A stretch of 64,000 nucleotides of DNA from Sphingopyxis sp. (lineage in GTDB: Bacteria; Pseudomonadota; Alphaproteobacteria; Sphingomonadales; Sphingomonadaceae). The translations under genes were made by a program, and so were the position numbers. Of the stretch, positions 36,576 to 47,000 are shown one piece after another. The notes beneath the pieces are model-generated. The model had not been told where the DNA came from. It made no database searches and was given only the letters and a program-made list of their open reading frames with translations. Position 1 is the stretch's first letter; every line of letters begins with the position of its first letter. Location of the stretch: NCBI RefSeq assembly GCF_016704835.1, contig NZ_JADIZJ010000005.1:186001-250000 (forward strand), written 5' to 3'.

Positions 36576-38006
36576 ATGAAACTATCGCATCTGATCGACG
36601 GAGAATGGATCACGGCAGAGACACCCTCAGCCAGCGTCAACCCGTCGAACACCGAAGAGGTTGTGGCGCATTATCCGTCGGGCGGTGCGGCGGAAGTGGA
36701 TGCGGCGGTGGCGGCCGCCCGGCGCGCTTTCGGTGGCTGGTCGTCGGCTTCCCCCGAGGTGCGAGCCGATCTTCTCGATCGGGTCGGCGCAGCGCTGATG
36801 GTGCGCGCCGCCGAGCTTGGAGAATTGCTCGCGCGCGAGGAAGGCAAGACGCGCGCCGAGGCGGTCGGCGAGGTCATGCGCGCCGCGCGCATCTTCAAAT
36901 ATTTCGCGGGCGAGGCGCTACGCCGCCACGGCCGCACGCTGGAATCGACCCGCCCGGGACTCGAGGTCGAAATCTGGCGCGAGGCGGTCGGCGTCGTCGG
37001 GCTGATCACGCCGTGGAACTTCCCGATCGCGATCCCCGCGTGGAAGGCTGCGCCGGCGCTCGCCTTCGGCAACACAGTGGTGCTGAAACCGGCCCATCTT
37101 ACGCCGGCAGTGGCCCATGCGCTCGCCGCCATCATTCAGGAGTGCGGCGCCCCGGCCGGCATATTCAATCTCGTGCTCGGGCCTGGTGAGGTCGGCGCGG
37201 CGATCGCGGCGCATCAGGGGATCGATGCGATCTCCTTCACTGGCTCGCAGGCAGTCGGCGCCAAGGTCGGGCAGGCGGCGGTCGCGCGCGGCGCGCGCGT
37301 GCAGCTCGAAATGGGGGGCAAGAACCCGCTGGTGGTGCTCGCCGATGCCGACCTCGATCGCGCGGTGGGAATTGCACTCGATGGGGGATTTTTTCAGACC
37401 GGCCAGCGCTGTACCGCGTCGAGCCGGGTGATCGTCGAGGATGCGGTCCACGACCGCTTCGTCGCGGCGCTCGCCGAGCGCGCGGCGGCGCTCAAAGTCG
37501 GCCCCGCGCTCGATCCGGCGACCGAGGTCGGGCCGGTTTCAAGCGAGAGCCAGCTTGAACGGAATCTGGGCTATGTCGGCATCGCCGCCGCCGAGGGCGG
37601 GCGATTGCTGACCGGTGGCGAGCGGCTGACCCTGGATACGCCGGGTTATTTCATGCGGCCCACTCTTATCGCCGACACCGCGCCTGGGATGCGGATCAAC
37701 AGCGAAGAAGTGTTCGGCCCGCTCGTCTCGACGATCAGGGTGAAGGATTATGACGAGGCGCTCGCCGTCGCCAACGACGGCGAATTCGGGCTGTCGGCCG
37801 GTATCGTCACCTCGAATCTCGCGCGCGTGCGGCACTTCCGCCGCAACGTTCGCGCCGGCATGGTCATGGTCAACCTGCCGACTGCAGGGGTCGACTATCA
37901 TGTGCCGTTCGGCGGCACGCGCGGGTCGAGTTACGGCCCGCGCGAGCAGGGTTATGCCGCGGTCGACTTCTATACGCAGATGAAAACCGTCTATGTCGGC
38001 GATTGA
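36576..38006 (+). CDS. 2-oxoglutarate semialdehyde dehydrogenase (ALDH family)
   Basis: A 476-residue NAD(P)-dependent aldehyde dehydrogenase. It shows TPWNFPIAIPAWKAAPALAFGN, the cofactor motif FTGSQAVGAKVG, the catalytic Glu in LEMGGKNPLVV near 250, the catalytic Cys in FFQTGQRCTASSR near 285, and EVFGPLVSTIRV. In this setting it converts 2-oxoglutarate semialdehyde to 2-oxoglutarate, closing the hydroxyproline pathway. AAGGG lies 9 bases upstream of ATG 36576. It is divergent from the other pathway genes and shares their operator. Confidence 0.87.
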   Translation: MKLSHLIDGEWITAETPSASVNPSNTEEVVAHYPSGGAAEVDAAVAAARRAFGGWSSASPEVRADLLDRVGAALMVRAAELGELLAREEGKTRAEAVGEVMRAARIFKYFAGEALRRHGRTLESTRPGLEVEIWREAVGVVGLITPWNFPIAIPAWKAAPALAFGNTVVLKPAHLTPAVAHALAAIIQECGAPAGIFNLVLGPGEVGAAIAAHQGIDAISFTGSQAVGAKVGQAAVARGARVQLEMGGKNPLVVLADADLDRAVGIALDGGFFQTGQRCTASSRVIVEDAVHDRFVAALAERAAALKVGPALDPATEVGPVSSESQLERNLGYVGIAAAEGGRLLTGGERLTLDTPGYFMRPTLIADTAPGMRINSEEVFGPLVSTIRVKDYDEALAVANDGEFGLSAGIVTSNLARVRHFRRNVRAGMVMVNLPTAGVDYHVPFGGTRGSSYGPREQGYAAVDFYTQMKTVYVGD

Positions 38007-38347
38007 TCAGGCCGTCGGCCATGCTGCGGAACCAGCGGTATTATTGCGATAGCTGGCGCGCATCGGACTGGAAGCCTGCCGCGAACGCTTCCCGGCCCCT
38101 TCTAACCGATCGGTGTGATAACGCTCTACATCAGGCGGGTGGCGGCCGGCGCGGACAGGGATCCGCCATGCAATCGGCCGCGCAACCGCGATTTCACGGC
38201 ATGCCTCGCAGCCCCCGAATTCGCCATTAGCATCATTCTCCTCTACAACCACATGTCCTGGTTCTCGCCGGTCAATGTCGAGCTCGGCCACCGCAGCCAT
38301 ATATTGCTGCACCAGCATCCGCGCCCGCCAAACCGAAAGAGAATGAG
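38007..38347. other. Intergenic stretch between ALDH and hydrolase genes
   Basis: About 340 bp. A minus-strand frame is open through it but lacks any motif and would overlap the hydrolase gene. No clear terminator or promoter box was found. Confidence 0.35.
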
Positions 38348-39226
38348 ATGACCATTGTTCACTACCGCACGCAGAGCGTCGGCGACGTCGATGTGTTTTA
38401 CCGTGAGGCAGGCCCGGCCGATGCGCCTGTGATCCTGCTGCTCCACGGCTTCCCCTCAGCCAGCCATATGTTCCGCAACTTGATCCCGCAGCTTGCCGAT
38501 CGCTTCCGCGTGATCGCTCCCGACCTGCCCGGGTTCGGCCAGACAAAGGCGCCCCCGCGTGGCGCTTTCGCCTATACCTTCGACGCCCTGGCCGAGGTCA
38601 TTGGCGGGTTCGTCGGCGCGCTAGGGCTCAGCCGCTATGCGCTCTACATCTTCGACTACGGCGCGCCGACCGGGCTGAGGCTCGCCATGGCGCATCCCGA
38701 ACGCGTCACCGCGATCATCTCACAGAACGGCAACGCTTATGTCGAAGGGTTCAGCGATCAATGGGGGGATTGGCAAGCATATTGGCGCGACCCGAGCGAC
38801 GCCAATCGCGAGGCGTGCCGGCCCTCGCTCGCCCCGGACACGATCCGCGGTTGGCAGTACGGTATAGGATCCGATCTGAGCCTGTTGCCGCCGGATGGCT
38901 ATGAACTCGACATCGCCTACATGAGCCGGCCGGGAGCGGAGGATATCCAGCTCGATTTGATCCGCGACTACCAAACCAACGTGGCCCTGTATCCGGCCTT
39001 CCAGGCATATTTCCGCAAACATCGCCCGCCGCTTCTCGCGGTCTGGGGCCAGCATGATCCCGCATTCATACCCGCCGGCGCCAATGCCTATCGACGGGAC
39101 ATTCCGGATGCGGAGATACATCTACTCGATGCCGGCCATTTCGCGCTGGAGACCCATCATAGCGAGATCGCGGCCCGCATACGGGAATTTCTCGCCCGCA
39201 AGTTGTCGATCGACAAGGCGGCATAA
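38348..39226 (+). CDS. Alpha/beta hydrolase (haloalkane dehalogenase / epoxide hydrolase-like)
   Basis: A 292-residue alpha/beta hydrolase. The oxyanion motif HGFPSASH lies near residue 33. The nucleophile elbow is YIFDYGAPTGL near 103, with Asp instead of Ser, as in epoxide hydrolases and haloalkane dehalogenases. The acid follows in VWGQHDPAF near 235 and the histidine in DAGHFALE near 262. Such enzymes hydrolyse epoxides, haloalkanes or fluoroacetate. There is no signal peptide. AAAGAGA upstream of 38348 is a weak ribosome site. Confidence 0.8.
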   Translation: MTIVHYRTQSVGDVDVFYREAGPADAPVILLLHGFPSASHMFRNLIPQLADRFRVIAPDLPGFGQTKAPPRGAFAYTFDALAEVIGGFVGALGLSRYALYIFDYGAPTGLRLAMAHPERVTAIISQNGNAYVEGFSDQWGDWQAYWRDPSDANREACRPSLAPDTIRGWQYGIGSDLSLLPPDGYELDIAYMSRPGAEDIQLDLIRDYQTNVALYPAFQAYFRKHRPPLLAVWGQHDPAFIPAGANAYRRDIPDAEIHLLDAGHFALETHHSEIAARIREFLARKLSIDKAA

Positions 39227-39314
39227 CGACTTCGGGTGTGGACCCTCGCCAAGGAGAAGCTGAAGCAGCGCATGCAGGATCTGAACGCTTACTGATGAAC
39301 GCGGTGCTTCAAAT

Positions 39315-39455
39315 TCACAGTGCCCGCTTGAAGAAATAGTGCAGCACGAAATGTCCGGGAGACACGACTGCGACGAGCTCCCAGCCATCTGCACCCAACT
39401 TTCCAAGTTCGTCAGAATCCATCATATTCTCGATTACCAAATATTCCCAACGCAT
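39315..39455 (-). CDS. Very small DUF4177-like protein
   Basis: A 46-residue open frame on the minus strand. It starts MRWEYLVIENMMDSDELGKL and continues GADGWELVAVVSPGHFVLHYFF before KRAL. The pattern M-x-WEY...LN/GK-LG-x-x-GWELVAV...YFFKR is that of DUF4177 domains, compact proteins of unknown function. GGAG lies 10 bases upstream of the ATG. It lies between the hydrolase and AraC genes; the remaining gap to 39719 shows no other gene. Confidence 0.65.
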   Translation of the reverse strand: MRWEYLVIENMMDSDELGKLGADGWELVAVVSPGHFVLHYFFKRAL

Positions 39456-39719
39456 TGTTCTGTCTCCGTCAGTTGTGGCATCATCATGCGACTATGCCGA
39501 AAAGCCTGGTTCAGCGATCTTGGGCGAGAACCGTATGGAATATAACGGCAGTGGCGAGGTCATTTTACCGGTCTTACGGAGACGATAACGCGGGCGCGCC
39601 ATCAACGATGCTACGATCGGTCCGTTTTGATACTGGCACCCGTTGAACTTGGGCAGACGATCGACCGGCTCGGCTGACGTGCGTTGTATCAAGGTCCGGA
39701 TTGACGGGTACGCGACGTA

Positions 39720-40601
39720 TTAACGCGATAAATCGGTAACGGGCGAGATGCCGAACAGGCTCTTGTACTCGCGGCTGAACTGAGAAGAGCTGAGGTACCC
39801 TACCTCATGGGCGATGCGAGATACACTGACAGCACCGGCGGCGAGCAGCTTGCGGGCTTCCAGAAGGCGCATATGGCGTTGAAAGGCGAGCGGGCTGTAT
39901 CCCGTAAAAGCCTTGAAGTGCCGGTGGAACGAGGTGACGCTCATGCCCGCGGAAGTCGCCAGATCAGGGATGATAACTGATTTGCTGTGATTGGCGCCAA
40001 GCCAGTCAGCTGCCGCCTTGATCTCCCGTAGCCGGTCGCTTCGCTGACCAATCTGACGAAGCGTGTCTCCCATCGTGCTCTGCAGAAGACGAAAGTACAG
40101 CTCCGTCTCGTAGAGCGTCGCGAGCATGCCGATATCGTCGGGGGTGTTCAGGAGTCCGACGAGACGACCGAACGCCTCGCCGACCGAACCGTTCAGATCA
40201 CCCGCTGCTACCGTGCAAGCCCAGCGATCATCCTGTTTGGTCATATCGAGCATGACGTCCGTCAGCAGGGCGGTATCGAGATGGAGGCTGATACCGACGT
40301 AAGGGCGGTCGGGCGTCGCATCGGAAAATTGGTATGAGTAGGGCAGACCGTAAGACGATGCCGCGCACGTACCCGCCGCCAGTTCAAAGCGATTGGCCCC
40401 CATGATCAAGACCTTGGTTCCCTGCACAACCGCGTAAAACATGGGCTCGAACACCGCGGTCGTCGGCAGCGTGGCATTTGAGCTTGTCCAGACTGTCAAG
40501 CGCGGAATCGGCGTCGAAAGGCCCGCCGACTCCCCACGGGCAGCGATGAAGGGGGCAACGCCTTCCAACAGGCGACAGGTCCGGCTCTCGGAAACCAACA
40601 T
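39720..40601 (-). CDS. AraC-family transcriptional regulator
   Basis: A 293-residue regulator. The N-terminal part (to about 185) is a cupin-like AraC_N domain, with EPMFYAVVQGTKVLIMG. The C-terminus has two helix-turn-helix units: IIPDLATSAGMSVTSFHRHFKAFTG near 210-234 and VSRIAHEVGYLSSSQFSREYKSLFG near 257-282. Regulators of this sub-type usually control the divergent oxidoreductase gene, here the SDR at 40706. The shared promoter region is 104 bp. Confidence 0.83.
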   Translation of the reverse strand: MLVSESRTCRLLEGVAPFIAARGESAGLSTPIPRLTVWTSSNATLPTTAVFEPMFYAVVQGTKVLIMGANRFELAAGTCAASSYGLPYSYQFSDATPDRPYVGISLHLDTALLTDVMLDMTKQDDRWACTVAAGDLNGSVGEAFGRLVGLLNTPDDIGMLATLYETELYFRLLQSTMGDTLRQIGQRSDRLREIKAAADWLGANHSKSVIIPDLATSAGMSVTSFHRHFKAFTGYSPLAFQRHMRLLEARKLLAAGAVSVSRIAHEVGYLSSSQFSREYKSLFGISPVTDLSR

Positions 40602-40705
40602 AGCCTGTAGATAGGGGCTTGGCAGGATCAGGCAAGACTTAGGTATGATCTGCGGTGGTGCAGGCCTCGTGCCAACCTATTTTATAGCCCTAAGGAGAAT
40701 ATGAA

Positions 40706-41446
40706 ATGATTGACCTGACCGGAAAGCGCGCACTCGTAACAGGAGGATCCCGGGGCATCGGCGCTGCGATCGCTTTGGCGCTGGCGGAGAACGGCGCTGA
40801 CGTCGCATTTACGTACCAGCACTCGGTCGAAAAAGCTGAAACGATGGCCAAGTCCATCGAGAGTACAGGGCACCGCGCCTTCGCTATTCAAGCCGACAGC
40901 GCCGACCCGGAGGCTATCACGCGCTCCGTGAGCGAAGCCGTCTCGTCGCTCGGCGAACTCGACATACTCGTCAACAGCGCAGCTATCGGCCTCTACGGGG
41001 CTATCGCCGACATCGCCGTGAACGACTATCAATCCATGATGGACGTCAACGTGCGCGCACCGGTGCTGTTCGCAAAGGCAGCGATTCCGCACCTGACCGC
41101 TGGAGGCCGCATCATCTCGATTGGTTCGGGGCTCGGGGAGCGGGTACCGTTCCCGGGCGTAACGGCTTATGCGATGTCCAAGGCGGCGCTGACTTCGTTC
41201 ACCCGTGGCCTGTCGCGCGAACTCGGCCCGCATGGCATCACTGTGAACCTTGTACAGCCCGGGTCGGTCGATACCGAAGCAAACCCCGCCGACGGCGCGG
41301 CTGCGGATTTCCAGCGAAGCCTGACGTCGCTGGGGCGCTACGCCGAGCCGCGCGAAATCGCCAACGCCGTGGTATTTCTCGCCAGCCCCGCTGCGAGCGT
41401 GATTACGGGCGCCATCCTCACCGCCGACGGGGGCGCGCTCGCCTGA
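40706..41446 (+). CDS. SDR-family NAD(P)-dependent oxidoreductase
   Basis: A 246-residue short-chain dehydrogenase. The cofactor motif TGGSRGIGAAIA is near residue 13, NSAAIGLYG near 90, the catalytic Ser in ISIGSGLGERV near 138 and YAMSK near 151-155, and PGSVDTEANPA near 182. The target molecule is not evident. GGAGAA precedes ATG 40706. It is divergent from the AraC gene, which probably regulates it. Confidence 0.85.
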   Translation: MIDLTGKRALVTGGSRGIGAAIALALAENGADVAFTYQHSVEKAETMAKSIESTGHRAFAIQADSADPEAITRSVSEAVSSLGELDILVNSAAIGLYGAIADIAVNDYQSMMDVNVRAPVLFAKAAIPHLTAGGRIISIGSGLGERVPFPGVTAYAMSKAALTSFTRGLSRELGPHGITVNLVQPGSVDTEANPADGAAADFQRSLTSLGRYAEPREIANAVVFLASPAASVITGAILTADGGALA

Positions 41447-41508
41447 GCCATGAGAACGCGACGCGCGTTGCGGACGGACCAGCGATATTTTGGAAAAGAG
41501 CCACAAAT

Positions 41509-41853
41509 ATGATTCGATATAAATTCATCTGCAATCGCCTCGCCTTGGTCGCTACTGGCTTCGTCGTTATGACGTTGGGCTTCGCACAAAGCGAAGCGAT
41601 CGCCAAAAGCCAGCAGTCGAAGCTTCGTGAGGACAGATATACCTGCGAAAACTTTGGTGCGAGATACGGTACCCGTGATTACACCGCCTGCATGCTCGAT
41701 CAGCAGCAGCGGCGCGATACCAAGAAACTCCGGAAGCTCGAGGAGACCGAAATACACTTCCAACTCGCCAAGGACGGCCAGATCATGGCCGCGCGAGCTC
41801 GCAAGGAACGCTGCGTCCGCAATCCGGACCGGCGGGAATGTGGGCGGAATTAG
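41509..41853 (+). CDS. Small exported protein of unknown function
   Basis: A 114-residue protein. The N-terminus MIRYKFICNRLALVATGFVV with the following TLGFAQSEAIA is a signal peptide. The mature part is charged and has four cysteines (TCENF, ACMLD, ERCVRN, RECGRN), suggesting two disulphides in the periplasm. No family was recognised. It follows the SDR gene by 62 bp on the same strand. Confidence 0.6.
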   Translation: MIRYKFICNRLALVATGFVVMTLGFAQSEAIAKSQQSKLREDRYTCENFGARYGTRDYTACMLDQQQRRDTKKLRKLEETEIHFQLAKDGQIMAARARKERCVRNPDRRECGRN

Positions 41854-42142
41854 CCGCCGCGCCTAGCCAAGCCCTGCCCCCGGTCGAAACGCCGGTCCGT
41901 AAACCCCAGAACGCGGAATAAACGGCGTGATTTCAAGGAATAGTATGAATATTGTCAGGCCATGATAGCCAGTCGATCAGGATTGTTTCGTGCCATTGGA
42001 ACCTGTCGCAGCCGGCAAAGGCCGGAATGGACGATAATGAAATCCGGACGCTGGCAGCCTACATGATCGCACTTTTGAATCATCGCGTGCCGTCTGTTGC
42101 AATTGCGCGGGGTGCGGCTTGGCGCCTTCGTGGGTCGACCGC

Positions 42143-44014
42143 TTAACGAGCACCTGACATTTGTCCCGCGATCCATCGATCGACCTGCCTTTCGAGTAGG
42201 GCGAACGGCAACTGCCCATGGCCGAGGATCGCATCATGGAAGCCGCGGATGTCGAATTTCGGGCCGAGCTGTTTTTCGGCCTTCCTCCGCAGTTCCTCCA
42301 TCTTGATCATGCCGATCTTATAGCCGGTGGCCTGCCCAGGCATCACGATATAGCGTTGCACCTCGGCGCGGATCTGCGCCTCGGGCGCCGCTGAATTCTC
42401 GGTGAAATATTTGACGGCCTGACCTTCGGTCCAGCCTTTCGAGTGCAGGCCGGTATCGACAACCAGGCGGATCGCCCGCCAAATCTCTCCGGTGAGGCGG
42501 CCGAAATCGGAATAGGGATCCTTATATGCTCCCATCTCCTTGGCGAGCTTCTCGGCATAGAGGCCCCAACCTTCCTGATAGGCGTTGAAAGAAGCGTTCT
42601 TTCTGAATTCGGGATAATTGGTCAGTTCGCGCGCAATTGCGAAGTTCAGATGATGGCCGGGCAGTGCTTCGTGATAGACCGTATTTTCAAGCTGCGGCTT
42701 CGGTTTCGCCCGCATGTCGGAGAGATGCAGATAGAATATGCCTGGCCGCGAGCCGTCCGGCGACGAGAGAAAATAATGCGCTGCCCCCCCCGGGATTTCG
42801 CGATAGGCCTCGACGCGTCTGACGACGACATCGGCCTTGGGAAGGATGCCGAAATACCGGGGCAGCTGCAGTTTCATCTGCGCGACATAAGCGGTCGCGG
42901 CGTCGATATGCGACTGACGCCCCTCGTCGGTGTTGGCGTCATAGAACTGGTCATCGTCGCGAACAAATTTGAAAAAGTCGCCAAGCGTACCCTTGAAGCC
43001 GACCTTCGCCTTGATCGCTTCCATTTCGACCTTGATCCGCGCCACCTCGTCGAGTCCGATTTGATGGATCTGATCTGCAGACAGGTCGGTCGTCGTCGCG
43101 CTGCGCAGCAGCGCATCATAATAGGGCTTGCCGTTCGGTTGCTTGCCGACCCCCGGCGTGATCGCATCCGCCTTGGGCAATTCGGCCTCGAACCACGCAA
43201 TCAGCTCGTCATAAGCGGGCTTCCATTGGTCGAGCAGTGCTTTGCGCGCCGCTCCCCTGTATGAATCGGCATGGGCGGTATCGATCTTCCCAGCCTTGAC
43301 CAGCCCGTCAACCTTGGTGTTGACGTCGGCCCACACGGCGCTGTCGCCCTCGCCCCCAAAGGGCGCGCCGGCTATCAGCGCGCGCGCCTGCGGGATCATC
43401 AGTTCGTAGGCGAAGCGCGGCACGCGCGATCCCGCCGCCGCGTTCCGCCTGGCGATCTCCAGCAGCTGGAGCTCCGCGCGCGCGATGCCGCCGATGCGCG
43501 CGATATAGGCATCCATATCCGCCGGCGCATCGACACTGTGGATTTGCATCAGGAACTGCGGAAAACCCGTATGCGGCCCGGCCATCTGGTTGAAGCTATA
43601 GGTATTTCGGCGAAACTTGGCGAGCGCAGCCGCGTCCTCATATTGATAGACCCACAGATCATAGGACAGCTGCGCGTCCGACGGCAGTGCCGCGCGATCG
43701 AAATTCTCCTTTAGGTCCTCGACCGATTTGCGCTGCCACTCGAGCGCCCTGTCGGCGGCCGCGTCGGACATGTCGTCTATTTTGTCAGAGTCCTTCTTCT
43801 GGCCCGCATAGCCGCGCGACATAGGACTGAAGTCGAGCTGTTCCTCATATTTGGCGTCAAGCCACGCATTGAACCGCGCGGTCTCGTTTTCGGCCGCCTG
43901 GACGACGGCTCGGGTCGACACGGCGCGGCTTGGCTCTGCTTCGTGCGACCATGCGCTGACACCAGGCGCCAGCATGACCCCGGTTAAAAACATCGCCCTT
44001 ATTGCCCTGATCAT
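42143..44014 (-). CDS. DUF885 metallopeptidase A (exported)
   Basis: An approximately 623-residue protein of the DUF885 family. ATG at 44014 opens a signal peptide (MIRAIRAMFLTGVMLAPGVSA); a GTG at 44086 overlapping the upstream stop would add 24 residues. The core has AELQLLEIARRNAAAGSRVP, HQIGLDEVARIKVEME, and the zinc site VYHEALPGHHLNFAIA near residue 465, followed by AYQEGWGLYAEKLA with the third ligand. DUF885 proteins resemble dipeptidyl or carboxypeptidases of the M2/M3/M32-like fold. A closely related copy lies at 57061. It is the last gene of the ABC / M1 operon. Confidence 0.8.
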   Translation of the reverse strand: MIRAIRAMFLTGVMLAPGVSAWSHEAEPSRAVSTRAVVQAAENETARFNAWLDAKYEEQLDFSPMSRGYAGQKKDSDKIDDMSDAAADRALEWQRKSVEDLKENFDRAALPSDAQLSYDLWVYQYEDAAALAKFRRNTYSFNQMAGPHTGFPQFLMQIHSVDAPADMDAYIARIGGIARAELQLLEIARRNAAAGSRVPRFAYELMIPQARALIAGAPFGGEGDSAVWADVNTKVDGLVKAGKIDTAHADSYRGAARKALLDQWKPAYDELIAWFEAELPKADAITPGVGKQPNGKPYYDALLRSATTTDLSADQIHQIGLDEVARIKVEMEAIKAKVGFKGTLGDFFKFVRDDDQFYDANTDEGRQSHIDAATAYVAQMKLQLPRYFGILPKADVVVRRVEAYREIPGGAAHYFLSSPDGSRPGIFYLHLSDMRAKPKPQLENTVYHEALPGHHLNFAIARELTNYPEFRKNASFNAYQEGWGLYAEKLAKEMGAYKDPYSDFGRLTGEIWRAIRLVVDTGLHSKGWTEGQAVKYFTENSAAPEAQIRAEVQRYIVMPGQATGYKIGMIKMEELRRKAEKQLGPKFDIRGFHDAILGHGQLPFALLERQVDRWIAGQMSGAR

Positions 44015-44082
44015 CAACGGTTCCCATCCTCTAAATTTTCCAAGCAAGTCCCGGATGCCGTTTCCGGACAGCTGCTTCCCAT

Positions 44083-47000
44083 TCACCGGCCCAGGGAAGA
44101 CACCGCGATGATGTTATCGTTCGCGTTGCGATCGATGAAGGTCAGCCACGGATCGACGCCCGCATAGATCGGCTTTCCCTTCGTCACGATGCGGACCTGT
44201 TGCTCGCCCGATCGGATCGGCAGGCGCCGTATCGACAGGATGTTTGCGCGGCCAAAACCAAGGTCGGCCGGGTTTGCGGTGAAGACGCCGATATCGACTT
44301 GCTGGTCGAACGCCGCCTTGCGCTCGTTGCCCTGACCGTCGGCATAGGCCTGGCCAGCATGGACAGTAATCGTCGTTTCATATTGTCCGCCCGGCAGGCG
44401 TCTGACCGTCGCCTGTTTCGCGCGCAAGTCGTAGAGGGTGATCCGCTCGAACTGATCGCGGATCAGTTCGCGCTCCTGCGGGGTGCGGGCCGTCGCCAAC
44501 AAGCCATCGACCAGATCGCTCGACCGCGCGTAAGGGGCGCCCTTGAAGCGATATTGCGCGAGCAGACCGCGTAGCACGGCGTTCACCCGCTCCTCTCCCA
44601 AGCGCTCCTGGATCAGGAACATGACGATCGAGGCTTTGTTGTAATGGATATAGCCCTGTTTGCGCGTTCGGAAGAGCGGGTTCTCCTCACCCTTCTCCAT
44701 CCGGCGGCCTTGCAGATACTGATCGACCTCATATTTCAGGAATTGCCGGAGATGATCAGGCCCGTAGCGATGTTTCATCACCATCAGCGCCGAATATTGT
44801 GCCAGCCCTTCGGTGAGCACCTCGGCTCCCTGCATGTCGGCCGGCATCAGCTGATGGAACCAATATTGGTGCGCCAGCTCGTGCGAAGCGACATAGGACA
44901 GGAAATCAAGCCGCTTTGGATCGCTGAGATCCATATTGAAGCCGATCTTTTCCGAAAAGCCGATGGTGCCCGCCGCCGAGTTCGCGCCGCCGCCATAGCT
45001 TGGTCGTTCGATGATCCGCGCATAGGGATATTGATAGGGCCCGAAATTCTTGCGGAAGTAATCGAGCGAGTCGTCCATCGCACGGAGCATCCGGTCGATG
45101 TTCTTCGGGTGCTGGGGGTCATAATAGACCTCCAGCTTGACGCCGTCGGAATCGGCCGTCTTGACCGCATAGCGCGCCGACTGGATCATGACGAAATTGA
45201 TCGACGGGATCGGTGACACGAAGCGCGCGGTTCGGCGCCCTTGGGCCACGCGATCGGAGACGCGCGCGCCGGTAGCGACCAGTGTCTGGTCCGCATCGGT
45301 TGTCACGGTGATGTCGGTGTTGACCCGATCCAGTCCCGAATAATTTCGCGCCTGAGCCGACCGGTCTTCCAGCTTCGGCGTCACCGGCGCGGGAGAGAGT
45401 CCGTATTTGACACGCGTGGTCTTGTCCTCGAGGAAGCCCATCCGCGTCATGCCCACTAGGGGCAAGATCTGGTGGTTGATGACATAGGTTCCGTTCTTCA
45501 CCGGCTGCGCGTCGATCTCGTAATTCTGGGAATTGGGCAACGCTGCCAAGCCGCGCTTTTCGACCGCGGTCAGAAACGACATCGTCCGACTTGCGCCCGG
45601 CTGCAACGGCTGTTCGAACCGGTATATACGGTGGTGGTTGACCTTGTCGTCACGCACCAACGTCGCCCCCGGCAGCGAAAGAACGCGGAATGGCAGGTTC
45701 AGGCCGGGCGTCGTACGAAGGTGGAGGGTCTCGATCGGCACCGCGGTTTCATTGACGAAACGATAGGTGCCGTTGACATATATGGCACCTTCTGACGGGT
45801 GCAGATCGACCTTGAGCTTGATGTCGGTCAAAGTTGGCTGCGGCAGGTCTACGTAGCGCGAATAGTCGCGTTCATACTGGGCCAGGCGGCGTTCGAACGT
45901 CTCGCTATCGGGATATTCGTTGAGTATATTCATGTTGTAGAACAGGAAACCGCCCATGCCGATCGCAACCGCCAGGGCGATCGAGAGGAACGCCAGGGGC
46001 GCGCCCCTGAGCCGCGACGGCAGCGTCCGCCATTGACCTTTCAGCGTGACCGCGGTGCCCCGCCGCCACATCAGATGGCCAACCACGACCAGAACCACGG
46101 CAACAGCCAACCAGAAGAAGCGCAGCCACCACGCGACCGTCTCACCATAGTTCGAACCGTTCATGTCGGAGAGCGGCTGCGCCACGGCCGCATAGTTCAG
46201 TAGCGGGTGCTCCCAACCCAACCCGGCAAAGACGATCGTCGACACGAGATAGATCAGCATGATGCCCCAGCCGACGAACTTGTTCGGGCTGACCGCCTGG
46301 ACAACGATCGAAAGCGCGGCGATCTGAATGACGTAGAATGCGGTGGGTGCGGCGAACCACGCCAGCCAATGGCCAAATTCGATATCGGTAACGCCGCCCA
46401 TCAACTGGTACAGGATCGATTCGAATAGCACCACTGCCACGCTGAGCACGAGCAGCACACCCGCAACGCCCGCGAGCTTGGAGACGAGGAATATCCAGTT
46501 GGGGAGCGGCGTCGCATCGATGATTTCGTTGAAGCGACGTTCGCGTTCGCGCCAAACTACTTCGCCCGAAAAATAAATTGCCATCAACAGCGTGATCAGC
46601 GTCGATGCCGCGCTCACAGTATCGGCGATCGCAAAGGTTCGGGGCCAGATGGGGACGCCGTAGTAGAGGCCGGCGAGATTGAGCGTCAGGTACAGATTGA
46701 TCGACCCGACAACCGCCAGCACCCAAAAGGCAGGGCTTTTGAATACCAGCTTCATCTCAAGCAGCGTGCGCGTGGCAAGCTGATGCCCGGCCCCTCGTTC
46801 CGGGGTGCCGGCAGGCAAGCGATCAACTAGGGCGGGCTTGACGGCAGCAAGCTTCTGCTGACGCGCAGCATCGCGTTTTGCGCTTCCTTTCGACGAACCG
46901 CGATCTGCGAAACGGAAACGCCACACCGCGAATGCGACGATCGCAACGGAGATCGCCAACCACAAAAGACGGTGGCCGGCGAGCAGTCCGGTGAGCTCCA

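Noticed and set aside
38007..38546. Minus-strand frame overlapping the alpha/beta hydrolase start
   Set aside because: It overlaps a well-supported gene in antisense and has no recognisable motif.
39235..39297. Short frame VWTLAKEKLKQRMQDLNAY after the hydrolase stop
   Set aside because: Only about 20 codons, in the same frame as the hydrolase after its stop; more likely chance or read-through sequence than a gene.
44640..45216. Plus-strand frame inside the ABC/M1 gene
   Set aside because: Antisense shadow of the M1 domain with no motif of its own.
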